Source: an uncultured Maribacter sp. (GTDB taxonomy: Bacteria > Bacteroidota > Bacteroidia > Flavobacteriales > Flavobacteriaceae). From it: a stretch of DNA of 64,000 bases. Every line of letters starts with the position of its first letter. The stretch's first letter is position 1. A program made the position numbers and the translations under genes. This document shows, in pieces, positions 51,993 through 60,380 of this stretch. The notes under the pieces are model-generated. The model made no database searches, was not told where the DNA came from, and saw nothing but the letters and a program-made list of their open reading frames with translations. The stretch spans positions 1 to 64,000 of the forward strand of contig NZ_CANMBB010000003.1 of assembly GCF_947495965.1 (NCBI RefSeq), in the 5' to 3' direction.

Positions 51993-54359
51993 ATGAAGAA
52001 ATTAGGATTACTATTTTTATTTTTCACTTCGCTCCTAAGTGCGCAGGAAAATTTTACGGTCAGCGGGTCTATTACCGATGCCAGTAATGGGGAAACTCTC
52101 TTTGGAGCATCCGTTTTTTTAGAAGGCACTACTATAGGTGCTATTACTAATGAGTATGGCTTTTACTCTATCACTGCTCCTAGCGGAGATTACAATTTAA
52201 TAATCTCTTATGTAGGTTTTTTAGATGTAAAAAAGGAAATTACTCTAAATCAAAATCAAAAAGTAAATTTTGAAATTCAAGAATATGCTACACAGTTAGA
52301 AGAAGTTGTTTTAACAGCAGATGAAAAAGAGCATGTAAACATTAGAAAACCAGAAATGAGCGTTAACAAGCTTAACATTAAAACGGTAAAACGTATGCCT
52401 GTGGTTTTAGGAGAGGTAGATATTATAAAGTCTCTACAAATGCTCCCTGGAGTTACTAATAATGGAGAAGGCTCTAGTGGCTTTAACGTACGTGGAGGCG
52501 CGGCAGACCAGAATTTAGTGTTGCTAGATGAAGCCATTATTTACAATACATCGCATATGTTAGGTTTCTTTTCGGTCTTTAATGCAGATGCTATTAAAGA
52601 CATTAAACTACACAAAGGAGGTATTCCTGCTAAGTTTGGCGGTAGAACTTCCTCTGTATTAGATGTAAGACAAAAAGACGGTAATAATAAAAGGTTCGCT
52701 GCCTCTGGAGGAATTGGTCTTATTTCTAGTAGATTGGCATTAGAAGGACCTTTATTTAATAAAAAAGGGTCTTTTCTTGTTGCTGGTAGATCCTCTTATG
52801 TAAATGTATTTTTAGCTGCATTTAATAACAAAAATAGAGTTGGTTTTTACGATTTAAACCTAAAAACACATTATAACTTTAATGAAAATAATAAGCTTTT
52901 TCTTTCTGGATATTTTGGAAGAGACACATTTAAATTAGGGAGTAGTTTTGAAACTACCTATGGTAATGCTTCTGGAAACTTACGTTGGAATCATATTTTT
53001 AATGAGCGTTTATTTTCTAATTTATCTTTAATCTATAGCCGTTATGATTACGACATTGGAATAAGAGTTGCCGAGTTTAACTGGATTTCTGCAATAGATA
53101 ACTACAATGCTAAGTACGATTTAAAATACTACTTCAATGATAAATTTAAATTAGACTTTGGTGCTAGTGCCATTTATTATGACTTTAATCCAGGCGCCAT
53201 AGAACCTACCTCTAGTGAATCCTCTGTAAATGCTAGGCAATTAGATAAAAAGAAAGCCTTAGAAACTGGTGTATATATTAATGCAGAACACAAACTTACA
53301 GATAAGTTAACCGCGCAATATGGTTTACGCTACAGCTATTTTAACCGTTTAGGAGGGCAAGCTTTAAATAATTATGCAAATAACCAGCCTGTTGCTTACA
53401 ACCCTGTTTTAGGCATTTATGAACGTGGTGAGGAAATAGGAGAAACTAATTATGATAACGGAGAATCTATTGCAAATTATGGCAATTTAGAACCTAGAGT
53501 TTCTATGGCTTATGAGTTAAACGAAAACTCCTCTGTAAAATTAGGATATTCTAGAGTTGCACAGTATATACATTTATTATCTAACACAACTTCGGTTACT
53601 CCATTAGATGTTTGGACACCGAGTGGCAAATATGTAAAACCGCAATTGTCTGACCAATTTGCTATAGGCTATTTTAAAAATTTTAAAGATGAAGCATATT
53701 CTTTAGAAGTAGAGTCTTATTACAAAACCACCGATAACCGTATAGATTACATAGATGGTTCCGATTTAATTGGGAACAACACCATAGAAACAGAAATTTT
53801 AAATAGTGAATCTAGAGCGTACGGATTAGAGGTTTTATTTAGAAAAAATACTGGTAAATTTACTGGATGGGTAGCCTATACACTTTCTAGATCAGAACAA
53901 AGAACAGATGATGCCAATGCTGGAGGCCCTGGAATTAGTAATGGTGAGTGGTACAAAACACCTTACGATCGTTTGCATGATTTATCTATTACAGGATCTT
54001 ACAAAGCATCAGACAAATGGACTTTTAGTTCTAACTTTGCTTTACAATCGGGAAGGCCTGTTACCTATCCTAACGGTCAATACCAATACGAAGGGCTTTC
54101 TATTGCAAGTTACTCTAATAGAAACTCGGACAGGTTACCATTGTACCACCGCCTAGATATATCGGCTACATATACGCCAAACAAAAAACCAAATAGAAGA
54201 TGGAAAGGCGAATGGGTTTTTGGAATCTATAATGTCTACAATAAGAAAAATGCGGCTTCTATCTCTTTTGGTCAAAACACAGAAACTGGTGTAAATGAAG
54301 CTACAAGAACTGCCATCTTTGGAATGGTACCATCTGCAACCTATAACTTTAAATTTTAA
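51993..54359 (+). CDS. TonB-dependent receptor with carboxypeptidase-like N-terminal domain
   Basis: A 788-residue outer membrane receptor. Signal peptide about 1-18; carboxypeptidase-like regulatory beta domain about 22-105 (GATVFLEGT-like text reads GASVFLEGTTIGAITNEYGF); plug domain about 115-225 (MLPGVTNNGEGSSGFNVRGG); then a 22-stranded barrel ending in Phe (YNFKF). It overlaps no gene and is followed 4 bp later by a DUF4249 lipoprotein, the common Bacteroidota receptor pair. Ligand unknown. Confidence 0.92.
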   Translation: MKKLGLLFLFFTSLLSAQENFTVSGSITDASNGETLFGASVFLEGTTIGAITNEYGFYSITAPSGDYNLIISYVGFLDVKKEITLNQNQKVNFEIQEYATQLEEVVLTADEKEHVNIRKPEMSVNKLNIKTVKRMPVVLGEVDIIKSLQMLPGVTNNGEGSSGFNVRGGAADQNLVLLDEAIIYNTSHMLGFFSVFNADAIKDIKLHKGGIPAKFGGRTSSVLDVRQKDGNNKRFAASGGIGLISSRLALEGPLFNKKGSFLVAGRSSYVNVFLAAFNNKNRVGFYDLNLKTHYNFNENNKLFLSGYFGRDTFKLGSSFETTYGNASGNLRWNHIFNERLFSNLSLIYSRYDYDIGIRVAEFNWISAIDNYNAKYDLKYYFNDKFKLDFGASAIYYDFNPGAIEPTSSESSVNARQLDKKKALETGVYINAEHKLTDKLTAQYGLRYSYFNRLGGQALNNYANNQPVAYNPVLGIYERGEEIGETNYDNGESIANYGNLEPRVSMAYELNENSSVKLGYSRVAQYIHLLSNTTSVTPLDVWTPSGKYVKPQLSDQFAIGYFKNFKDEAYSLEVESYYKTTDNRIDYIDGSDLIGNNTIETEILNSESRAYGLEVLFRKNTGKFTGWVAYTLSRSEQRTDDANAGGPGISNGEWYKTPYDRLHDLSITGSYKASDKWTFSSNFALQSGRPVTYPNGQYQYEGLSIASYSNRNSDRLPLYHRLDISATYTPNKKPNRRWKGEWVFGIYNVYNKKNAASISFGQNTETGVNEATRTAIFGMVPSATYNFKF

Positions 54360-54363
54360 TACG

Positions 54364-55200
54364 ATGAAATTATATATAAAACTCATAACTCTACTAACCA
54401 TAAGTTTATTCATCTCATGTGAAGATGTAATTGATGTAGAAGTACAAAACGCTCCAGAAAGGCTGGTTATTGAAGCATCTTTAGACTGGGAAAAAGGAAC
54501 AACAGGTGCTAACCAAACCATAAAGTTATCTACCTCATCTACTTATTTTGCAGAAGACCAAAGTTCCCCTGTAACTAATGCTACGGTAAAGGTTACGAAT
54601 ACAAATACCACCGAAGAATTCATTTTTGAAAATCAAAATAATGGGGATTATACCATTACCACATTTAATCCAATTATTGAGAATACATATACGCTAGAAG
54701 TTATATACAATAATGAAGTATACACTGCTACAGAAAATTTAAAACCTGTAACCGATATTACTAGAGTAGAACAGTCTACAGAAAAAGGGTTTGATGATGA
54801 AGTACTAGAGGTGGTTGCATATTTTAATGACCCAGCAGACGAAGACAATTTTTATCTATTTAGATTTAAAGAAGATGGAGATTTATTTTATGAATTAGAA
54901 GATGGTGATGATGAGTTTATTAATGGAAATGAAGTAGACTGGTGGTATGAAAAAGATGAAGATGATAACCAAGGGGAATTTACTGCTGGAGATCGTGTAG
55001 AATTAGAAATGTACGGTATTTCTGAAGCATATTTTAATTACATAAGAACCTTAATAGAACAATCTGAAGGTGTAGGTTTATTTGGCACTACTCCCGTAGC
55101 CTTAAAAGGTAATTGTATAAACCAAACAAATGCCGATAACTATGCGCATGGCTATTTTAGATTAACCCAAGTTGTAAAAACCAATTACACATTTGAATAA
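54364..55200 (+). CDS. DUF4249 family lipoprotein
   Basis: A 278-residue lipoprotein. The ATG at 54364 places the signal at the start (MKLYIKLITLLTISLFISC) with Cys19 as the lipid anchor; the upstream frame from 54295 overlaps the receptor gene. The beta-rich body with acidic stretches is typical of DUF4249. It probably forms a surface lid or substrate-binding partner of the receptor, analogous to SusD. Inference from context. Confidence 0.85.
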   Translation: MKLYIKLITLLTISLFISCEDVIDVEVQNAPERLVIEASLDWEKGTTGANQTIKLSTSSTYFAEDQSSPVTNATVKVTNTNTTEEFIFENQNNGDYTITTFNPIIENTYTLEVIYNNEVYTATENLKPVTDITRVEQSTEKGFDDEVLEVVAYFNDPADEDNFYLFRFKEDGDLFYELEDGDDEFINGNEVDWWYEKDEDDNQGEFTAGDRVELEMYGISEAYFNYIRTLIEQSEGVGLFGTTPVALKGNCINQTNADNYAHGYFRLTQVVKTNYTFE

Positions 55201-55225
55201 TATTTTTTTGGTTTTTTTTAATGGT

Positions 55226-55256
55226 AAGGGAGTAGCCTAGTTGCTACTCCCTTTTT
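55226..55256 (+). terminator. Rho-independent terminator after DUF4249 gene
   Basis: AAGGGAGTAGC and GCTACTCCCTT pair perfectly around a 6-base loop, followed by TTT. The remaining 200 bp up to the convergent receptor gene hold no visible gene. Confidence 0.85.
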
Positions 55257-55457
55257 ATATTTTATATTATTTCTTAAAAAAAGAAATTAAAATTTTATTT
55301 AGCCCTTTAGCATGTGTAATATAATGTTTGGCTGTTCTTTACTTTTACACCTTAAAAAATGCTAATTATGACATAATAATTTTAAAAAAATTGTGAAATA
55401 GTAATTAATACTACCATTTTAAAACAGAAAAGAATGTCCGCTTATTGGTTAAAGTTA

Positions 55458-57620
55458 TTACAGATTATCTAATTGATTACTTTTTTTGTCTTTACTAATA
55501 GTCCAAAAGAAACCTACAAAAAAGAATGTATCTGCAGTTGGCCTTATAGAACGCCTATTAAATGTTCCGTTTACATCTGGAGCGTTAGCATATTGATAAC
55601 CACTTACATTATTAAACCCTAGAGCATTGTTTACAGATAGATATAAGATTTTTTGAGGCGATATTAAATACGCCCAATTAAAACTTAAATTATTATAGCT
55701 CTTTGTTTTTTCTGCTAAAAAGTTAGAAGAATTAGGATTATCATAAGGCCTACCAGAACCATAGGTATAAGAAGCACCAATTTGTGAACGCCAATCTTCT
55801 ACCCAATATTTAGTTACTAAAGAAAAGTTATGGGTAGGTGCAAAATTGGGGGTCGCTTTTTCTTCAAAATTTAAATAATCTCTTTCCGTATTTAAATAAG
55901 AATAAGAAACCCAGTAATCTAAGTTTTTAATACTCTTATTATCTCTCCAAAATACATCTATACCAGAAGCGTAACCACTTCCTAAATTGTTATACGTACT
56001 ATTAAACATGGGCATATCTGTATCATACTTTACTAAATTTTTATAGTCTTTATAGTATGCTTCTGCCCTAAAAGTTTTTCCATCATTTAAATATTGGTAA
56101 TTAAATATGTAATGTGCCGTTTTTTCAGATTTTAAATTATCCTCAAACTTTAAAAAATTGGTTTGTGGGTTTTGATAAAAATCGCCATAGGCCAAAGAAA
56201 ATTGCCCTTTATCACTACTCTTATACGCTAAGGATACTCTTGGAGAGACCTTAAAATCTTTCAACGTTTTAGAATACTCTCCTCTTACTCCTACTTTCAT
56301 TGCTAGCTTATTGCTAAAAAAAATATCGGCCTCCGAAAACACACCAGATAAATTCTCTTTTAAACCACTAGTAAAAGCAGTCCCACTTTCTTCCGTAAAA
56401 ATATCTTCATAATCTGTACTAAAATATTCTGCTCCAAAGTGTAACTGAAACCTACTACTAAAACTCTTTTTCACCTTTACTTTTACATGTGATGCTGTTT
56501 CCTCCGCATCTATCTTATTGGTTAAAATTCCTATTTTATTTTTGTCTGATGAAATACTAGCTCCAGAAGTAATGGTCCACTCGTTCTCTAAAAAATGCTT
56601 GTAAGAGGCATTTACGTATAAATTGTTATTTTTTAATTGAAAAGGAACATAGTCTTCATAATTTACATCCTCTTGCTCAATATCTAAATTACTATGGTTA
56701 AACCCTGTATATAATTTAAACATACTTTTATCTGCTTTACTTCTAAAAACTGCTTCACCTGCAATAGATTCATAAGGCTTATTCCAACGTGCCCCTTGAT
56801 TATTAGGAATTATACTTTGGTATGGAGCCAAATTAATATAAGACGTATTAAAACTTAGAGATTGGTTTCCCCAAATCTCGGTATGCCCCAAACCTCCTCC
56901 AACAGACATTAATGAAATATCAGTCTTTTCTTGTTTTGGCATATCTTCTGTATTTAATAACAAAACACTGGATAACGCTTGCCCATATTCTGCAGAATAT
57001 CCTCCAGTACTAAACGTTATTCCTTTAAATAAGAAAGGAGAAAACCTGCCTCTTGTAGGAATGTTATTTGCTGTAGCATTAAAAGGCTGAAAAACTCGTA
57101 AACCATCTATAAAAACCTGAGTTTCTCCTGCGGCACCACCACGAACAAATAATCTACCATCTTCACTAACTGTACTAGTTCCTGGCAAGGTTTGTAATGC
57201 TGCAACAAAGTCTCCTAAAGCGCCTGCAGTGGTAACAACATCTAATGGCTTTAATACCGCTACTTTAGAATTATCGCCTGCCTTAAAAGTCCCCGCAGTT
57301 AACGTTACTCCTGTAAGTTCATTAATGGCTTCACGCATTTTAATACGCATATTTTTAAAATAGGAAACTTCTCCCATTTCATAGTGTGTTTCATAAGAAA
57401 GCGCAGATATAATAAGGGTTTTTGAGCCTTTTAATGTAGTTTCAAAAGAAAAAACTCCTTCTGTATTTGTAGAAGCGCCATCATAGGTACCTTCTAAATA
57501 TACATTGGCACCTACAATAGGATTTCCTTTTTCATTTACTACTTTTCCAGAAATTGTAGTCTGACAGAAAGCAACTGTAGTTGCAAAAAATAAAATAAGA
57601 TTAGTTACTAGTTTTAACAT
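55458..57620 (-). CDS. TonB-dependent receptor, predicted LytTR target
   Basis: A 720-residue outer membrane receptor with signal peptide (about 1-19), carboxypeptidase-like domain (about 22-100; KGNPIVGANVYLEGTYDG) and plug (about 125-230; DGRLFVRGGAAGETQVFIDG). No SusD or DUF4249 partner adjoins. A direct-repeat site of the predicted LytTR type lies 71 bp upstream, like those of the 39470-44729 array. The substrate is unknown. Confidence 0.9.
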   Translation of the reverse strand: MLKLVTNLILFFATTVAFCQTTISGKVVNEKGNPIVGANVYLEGTYDGASTNTEGVFSFETTLKGSKTLIISALSYETHYEMGEVSYFKNMRIKMREAINELTGVTLTAGTFKAGDNSKVAVLKPLDVVTTAGALGDFVAALQTLPGTSTVSEDGRLFVRGGAAGETQVFIDGLRVFQPFNATANNIPTRGRFSPFLFKGITFSTGGYSAEYGQALSSVLLLNTEDMPKQEKTDISLMSVGGGLGHTEIWGNQSLSFNTSYINLAPYQSIIPNNQGARWNKPYESIAGEAVFRSKADKSMFKLYTGFNHSNLDIEQEDVNYEDYVPFQLKNNNLYVNASYKHFLENEWTITSGASISSDKNKIGILTNKIDAEETASHVKVKVKKSFSSRFQLHFGAEYFSTDYEDIFTEESGTAFTSGLKENLSGVFSEADIFFSNKLAMKVGVRGEYSKTLKDFKVSPRVSLAYKSSDKGQFSLAYGDFYQNPQTNFLKFEDNLKSEKTAHYIFNYQYLNDGKTFRAEAYYKDYKNLVKYDTDMPMFNSTYNNLGSGYASGIDVFWRDNKSIKNLDYWVSYSYLNTERDYLNFEEKATPNFAPTHNFSLVTKYWVEDWRSQIGASYTYGSGRPYDNPNSSNFLAEKTKSYNNLSFNWAYLISPQKILYLSVNNALGFNNVSGYQYANAPDVNGTFNRRSIRPTADTFFFVGFFWTISKDKKSNQLDNL

Positions 57621-57690
57621 GACTGTTCGATTTTTTGATTTTGATACTCCAAAAATGCGAACGGCATAGCTCCAAAACGAAATAAGATTA

Positions 57691-57720
57691 CCCAGTTGGG
57701 AATTATGGCTACTGAAATGT
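57691..57720 (-). promoter_or_regulatory. Predicted LytTR site C, upstream of a TonB receptor
   Basis: Read on the minus strand: ACATTTCAG, 12 bp, CCAACTGGG. The second half shares 8 of 9 bases with ACAACTGGG of site B. It lies 71 bp before the start at 57620; the -7-like CATTTTTG (57657-57650) has its TTTG at the same 38-bp offset as at sites A and B. This is the only predicted site outside the array. Confidence 0.7.
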
Positions 57721-57864
57721 TATAAATGAGATGGGGCAACAATCATTACTAGTTAATATTTGTTATGAAAAAACTAGTAATACTTTTGTAAAAAACACTT
57801 ACTATTAAAATTTATATATTCTTTTATCTTTGATTTGAAGCAAACAGTTCAAAAAAAAATATGA

Positions 57865-58164
57865 ATGGCTAAAATAAAAACCTATTTAGACTTTAAGGAT
57901 ACGCTTAAAAATGAATCGCCAGAAAAAGATTGGCCAGAGGCGTTAAAATCACTTTGGTTTGATGCCAATGGAAATTGGGAAGCTTCTCATAACATTGCTC
58001 AAGATATGCATAATAATATAGGAATCTGGATACATGCTTACCTACATAGACAAGAAGGCGATAAATTTAATGCAAGCTATTGGTACCGCCAAGCAGGAAA
58101 AAATTTCCCTACCGTTTCTTTAGAACAAGAACACAAAGAATTGGTAGCGTTTATTTTAAAATAA
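57865..58164 (+). CDS. Conserved hypothetical protein
   Basis: A 99-residue soluble protein starting MAKIKTYLDF, with WPEALKSLWFDANGNWEASH and IWIHAYLHRQEGDKFNASYW segments and several Trp and His residues. The length and composition look like a real, conserved small protein of Bacteroidota; I recognise no domain. It lies opposite dps, from which it is separated by a terminator. Confidence 0.6.
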   Translation: MAKIKTYLDFKDTLKNESPEKDWPEALKSLWFDANGNWEASHNIAQDMHNNIGIWIHAYLHRQEGDKFNASYWYRQAGKNFPTVSLEQEHKELVAFILK

Positions 58165-58183
58165 TTATTAAGCGCACTATAAC

Positions 58184-58217
58184 AAAAAGCGCCCTCCTAC
58201 ATAGCAGGGCGCTTTTT
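58184..58217. terminator. Bidirectional terminator between 57865 gene and dps
   Basis: AAAAAGCGCCCT and AGGGCGCTTTTT pair over 12 bp around the loop region, with T tracts on both strands, so it can serve the two convergent genes. Confidence 0.88.
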
Positions 58218-58239
58218 CATAACATAATATTGGTTTCTT

Positions 58240-58719
58240 CTAAATCTCTTCGGTTAACCAAGCTTTCATCATCCAAACAGTTTTTTCTTGCTCTGAGATA
58301 AAATCGCTCATCATAGCACTTGTACCTTCATCACTAGCATCTGCAGCATGGTTTAATATTTGTCTCTCTAATAATAACAACTCTGATAAAGACGCTACTA
58401 TTAAACGAATTGCTTCTTCGTCTTTTGTAATATTTTTACCAACTGGAACAGTTCCTTTAGCCATGTAATCATTAAAAGTGTGTAATGGCACTCCTCCTAA
58501 AGTTAAAATACGTTCTGCAATTTCATCTACCTTTAAATTAGCATCATTATATAACTCCTCAAATTTTACATGCAAATCAAAAAAACGTTTTCCTTTAATG
58601 TTCCAATGTATGCCTCTTAAATTTTGATAATATCTTTGAAAATTAGCTAAAAGAACGTTCAAATTCTTGCTTAAATTTTCTGACTTTTTTGCGTCTAATC
58701 CTATACTATTTAGTTTCAT
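58240..58719 (-). CDS. dps: Dps family DNA-protection ferritin
   Basis: A 159-residue four-helix ferritin-like protein. The inter-subunit ferroxidase ligands are present with the exact family spacing: His38, His50, Asp65 and Glu69. Dps dodecamers oxidise Fe(II) with H2O2 and store iron, protecting DNA. It is transcribed divergently from oxyR, its likely activator. A promoter-like TACCTTTA lies upstream on the minus strand (58764-58757). Confidence 0.93.
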   Translation of the reverse strand: MKLNSIGLDAKKSENLSKNLNVLLANFQRYYQNLRGIHWNIKGKRFFDLHVKFEELYNDANLKVDEIAERILTLGGVPLHTFNDYMAKGTVPVGKNITKDEEAIRLIVASLSELLLLERQILNHAADASDEGTSAMMSDFISEQEKTVWMMKAWLTEEI

Positions 58720-58755
58720 AATTCTATTTTCTAAAAAATTATTTTCTTTTTACAG

Positions 58756-58820
58756 TATAAAGGTATTGCATAAAAAATCGTTTTATAATAAGTTTTATTG
58801 ATAGTTTTAATACCTTTATA
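58756..58820. promoter_or_regulatory. Divergent dps/oxyR promoter region with 12-bp inverted repeat
   Basis: TATAAAGGTATT (58756-58767) and AATACCTTTATA (58809-58820) are perfect reverse complements. Each contains TACCTTTA, close to the -7 consensus TAnnTTTG, pointing to dps on one strand and oxyR on the other. The repeat may just be two similar promoters, or an operator pair for OxyR. Confidence 0.5.
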
Positions 58821-58837
58821 GCTTAAAATTATGATGC

Positions 58838-59776
58838 ATGACTATTACACAATTACAGTATGTTTTAGCAGTTGCTGAGCACCAAAACTTTACGCTTGCT
58901 GCACAAAAGAGTTTTGTTACCCAACCAACTTTAAGCATGCAAGTGCAAAAACTTGAAGATGAGTTAGATATACTTATTTTTGACCGAAGTAAAAAACCAA
59001 TTACAATAACCGAAGTTGGTAAAAAAATTGTAGAACAAGCTAAAAATATTGTAAACGAAGCGGAACGTATTAAAGATATTGTAGATCAAGAAAAGGGATT
59101 TATTGGGGGCGATTATACTTTAGGAATAATACCCACTATTATGCCAACCTTACTACCAATGTTTTTAAAAACTTTTATTAATAAGTACCCTAAAGTAAAC
59201 CTTATTATAAAAGAACAAAGTACAGAAAATTTAATACGAAATATACAAGATGGCCATATAGATGCTGCTATTGCTGCAACTCCGCTAGAGGTCGAGTTTA
59301 TAAAAGAACGCCCTTTGTATTATGAACCTTTTGTTGGTTATGTTCCAAACAACCACAGACTTAAAAACTTAGATAATTTAAAGCCAGAGGATTTAAGTAT
59401 TAATGATATTCTTTTATTACAAGATGGACATTGTTTTAGAGAAGGCGTAATTAACTTATGTAAAGCTTCTAAAAATTATGATGATGAGCATTTTCAATTA
59501 CAAAGCGGTAGTTTTGAAACTCTAGTTAATCTTTCTGATGAAGGTCTTGGAATGACACTACTACCCTATTTAAATACTTTGAGTCTAGATGCAGTTAAAA
59601 AAATGAATCTAAAGTATTTTGATGCACCTTCTCCAGCAAGAGAAGTAAGTCTTATTTATCATAAGAGCGAACTAAAAATACAAATAACAGAAGCGTTAAG
59701 AGATGTAATTTCTGGAATTGTTAGAGGAGCTATTGCTTTTCAGGATGTAAAAATAATTAGTCCTATTTCTAAATAA
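58838..59776 (+). CDS. oxyR: OxyR-type LysR regulator of peroxide response
   Basis: A 312-residue LysR regulator. The N-terminal winged helix has QNFTLAAQKSFVTQPTLSMQ (about 16-35). The redox pair is Cys199 and Cys208 (GHCFREGVINLC), which are the same numbers and spacing as in E. coli OxyR, supporting disulfide sensing of H2O2. Divergent dps is its probable target. A hairpin terminator follows. Confidence 0.95.
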   Translation: MTITQLQYVLAVAEHQNFTLAAQKSFVTQPTLSMQVQKLEDELDILIFDRSKKPITITEVGKKIVEQAKNIVNEAERIKDIVDQEKGFIGGDYTLGIIPTIMPTLLPMFLKTFINKYPKVNLIIKEQSTENLIRNIQDGHIDAAIAATPLEVEFIKERPLYYEPFVGYVPNNHRLKNLDNLKPEDLSINDILLLQDGHCFREGVINLCKASKNYDDEHFQLQSGSFETLVNLSDEGLGMTLLPYLNTLSLDAVKKMNLKYFDAPSPAREVSLIYHKSELKIQITEALRDVISGIVRGAIAFQDVKIISPISK

Positions 59777-59829
59777 GCTAATAGCCTAAAGACTAAGAAT
59801 AGTAATAAGTACTTACTATTCTATAAAAG

Positions 59830-59858
59830 AAAACGGTCACTAAATAGTGACCGTTTTT
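59830..59858. terminator. Bidirectional terminator after oxyR
   Basis: AAAACGGTCACTA and TAGTGACCGTTTT pair around a very short loop, with T and A tracts on the two sides. It serves oxyR and the small convergent gene. Confidence 0.85.
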
Positions 59859-59861
59859 ATG

Positions 59862-60059
59862 TTATGCAGTTAAAAAAACCATACTGGTTTGTAATTCTGG
59901 TTTATCATTAATAAACTGTTGTAACCATTTTTTTAACTCTTCTATTTCTTCTGGTAATAGTATTCCTAAGCTTTTTTTTAATTCTTTACAGAAAAGAACA
60001 CTATCAAAACTAACTTTTTTTAAGATTGTTTTTGTGTATTCAAGCATTGCCTTTGGCAT
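59862..60059 (-). CDS. Small conserved hypothetical protein
   Basis: A 65-residue helical protein: MPKAMLEYTKTILKKV, then FCKELKKSLGILLPEEIEELKKWL. It has coiled-coil-like helix spacing and no membrane segment. A shared terminator supports that it is a real convergent transcript. Function unknown. Confidence 0.6.
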   Translation of the reverse strand: MPKAMLEYTKTILKKVSFDSVLFCKELKKSLGILLPEEIEELKKWLQQFINDKPELQTSMVFLTA

Positions 60060-60380
60060 ATTTTTAGTTGTTTAAATTAAAATAATACTCTCTAGTAAAT
60101 TTAACTATAATAGATTTTATATATTGTCTCTACTACGTTAAAAATTAGATAATTTCTTGTTAAAACGATGTATTTTCTTACATATTGTATTTTAACATTT
60201 ATTTATTTTTCAGAGAGAGAATTTATCTAACCAAAAAACTAATTCACAACAAGTTACAAATTCATAATTAAAAAAAGAAATAATAACCAAACCAAAGAGA
60301 AATATAAAAACTCTATATATAATTGCATTCACAAGTTTTTAGTTAATTTTAAATTCATTCTAGGATAACTTGTTTTTTAC
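60060..60380. other. Gene-free A/T-rich stretch
   Basis: About 320 bp with no open frame of protein-like composition, no convincing hairpin and no matched promoter box. It must contain the promoters of the two flanking divergent genes. Confidence 0.5.
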
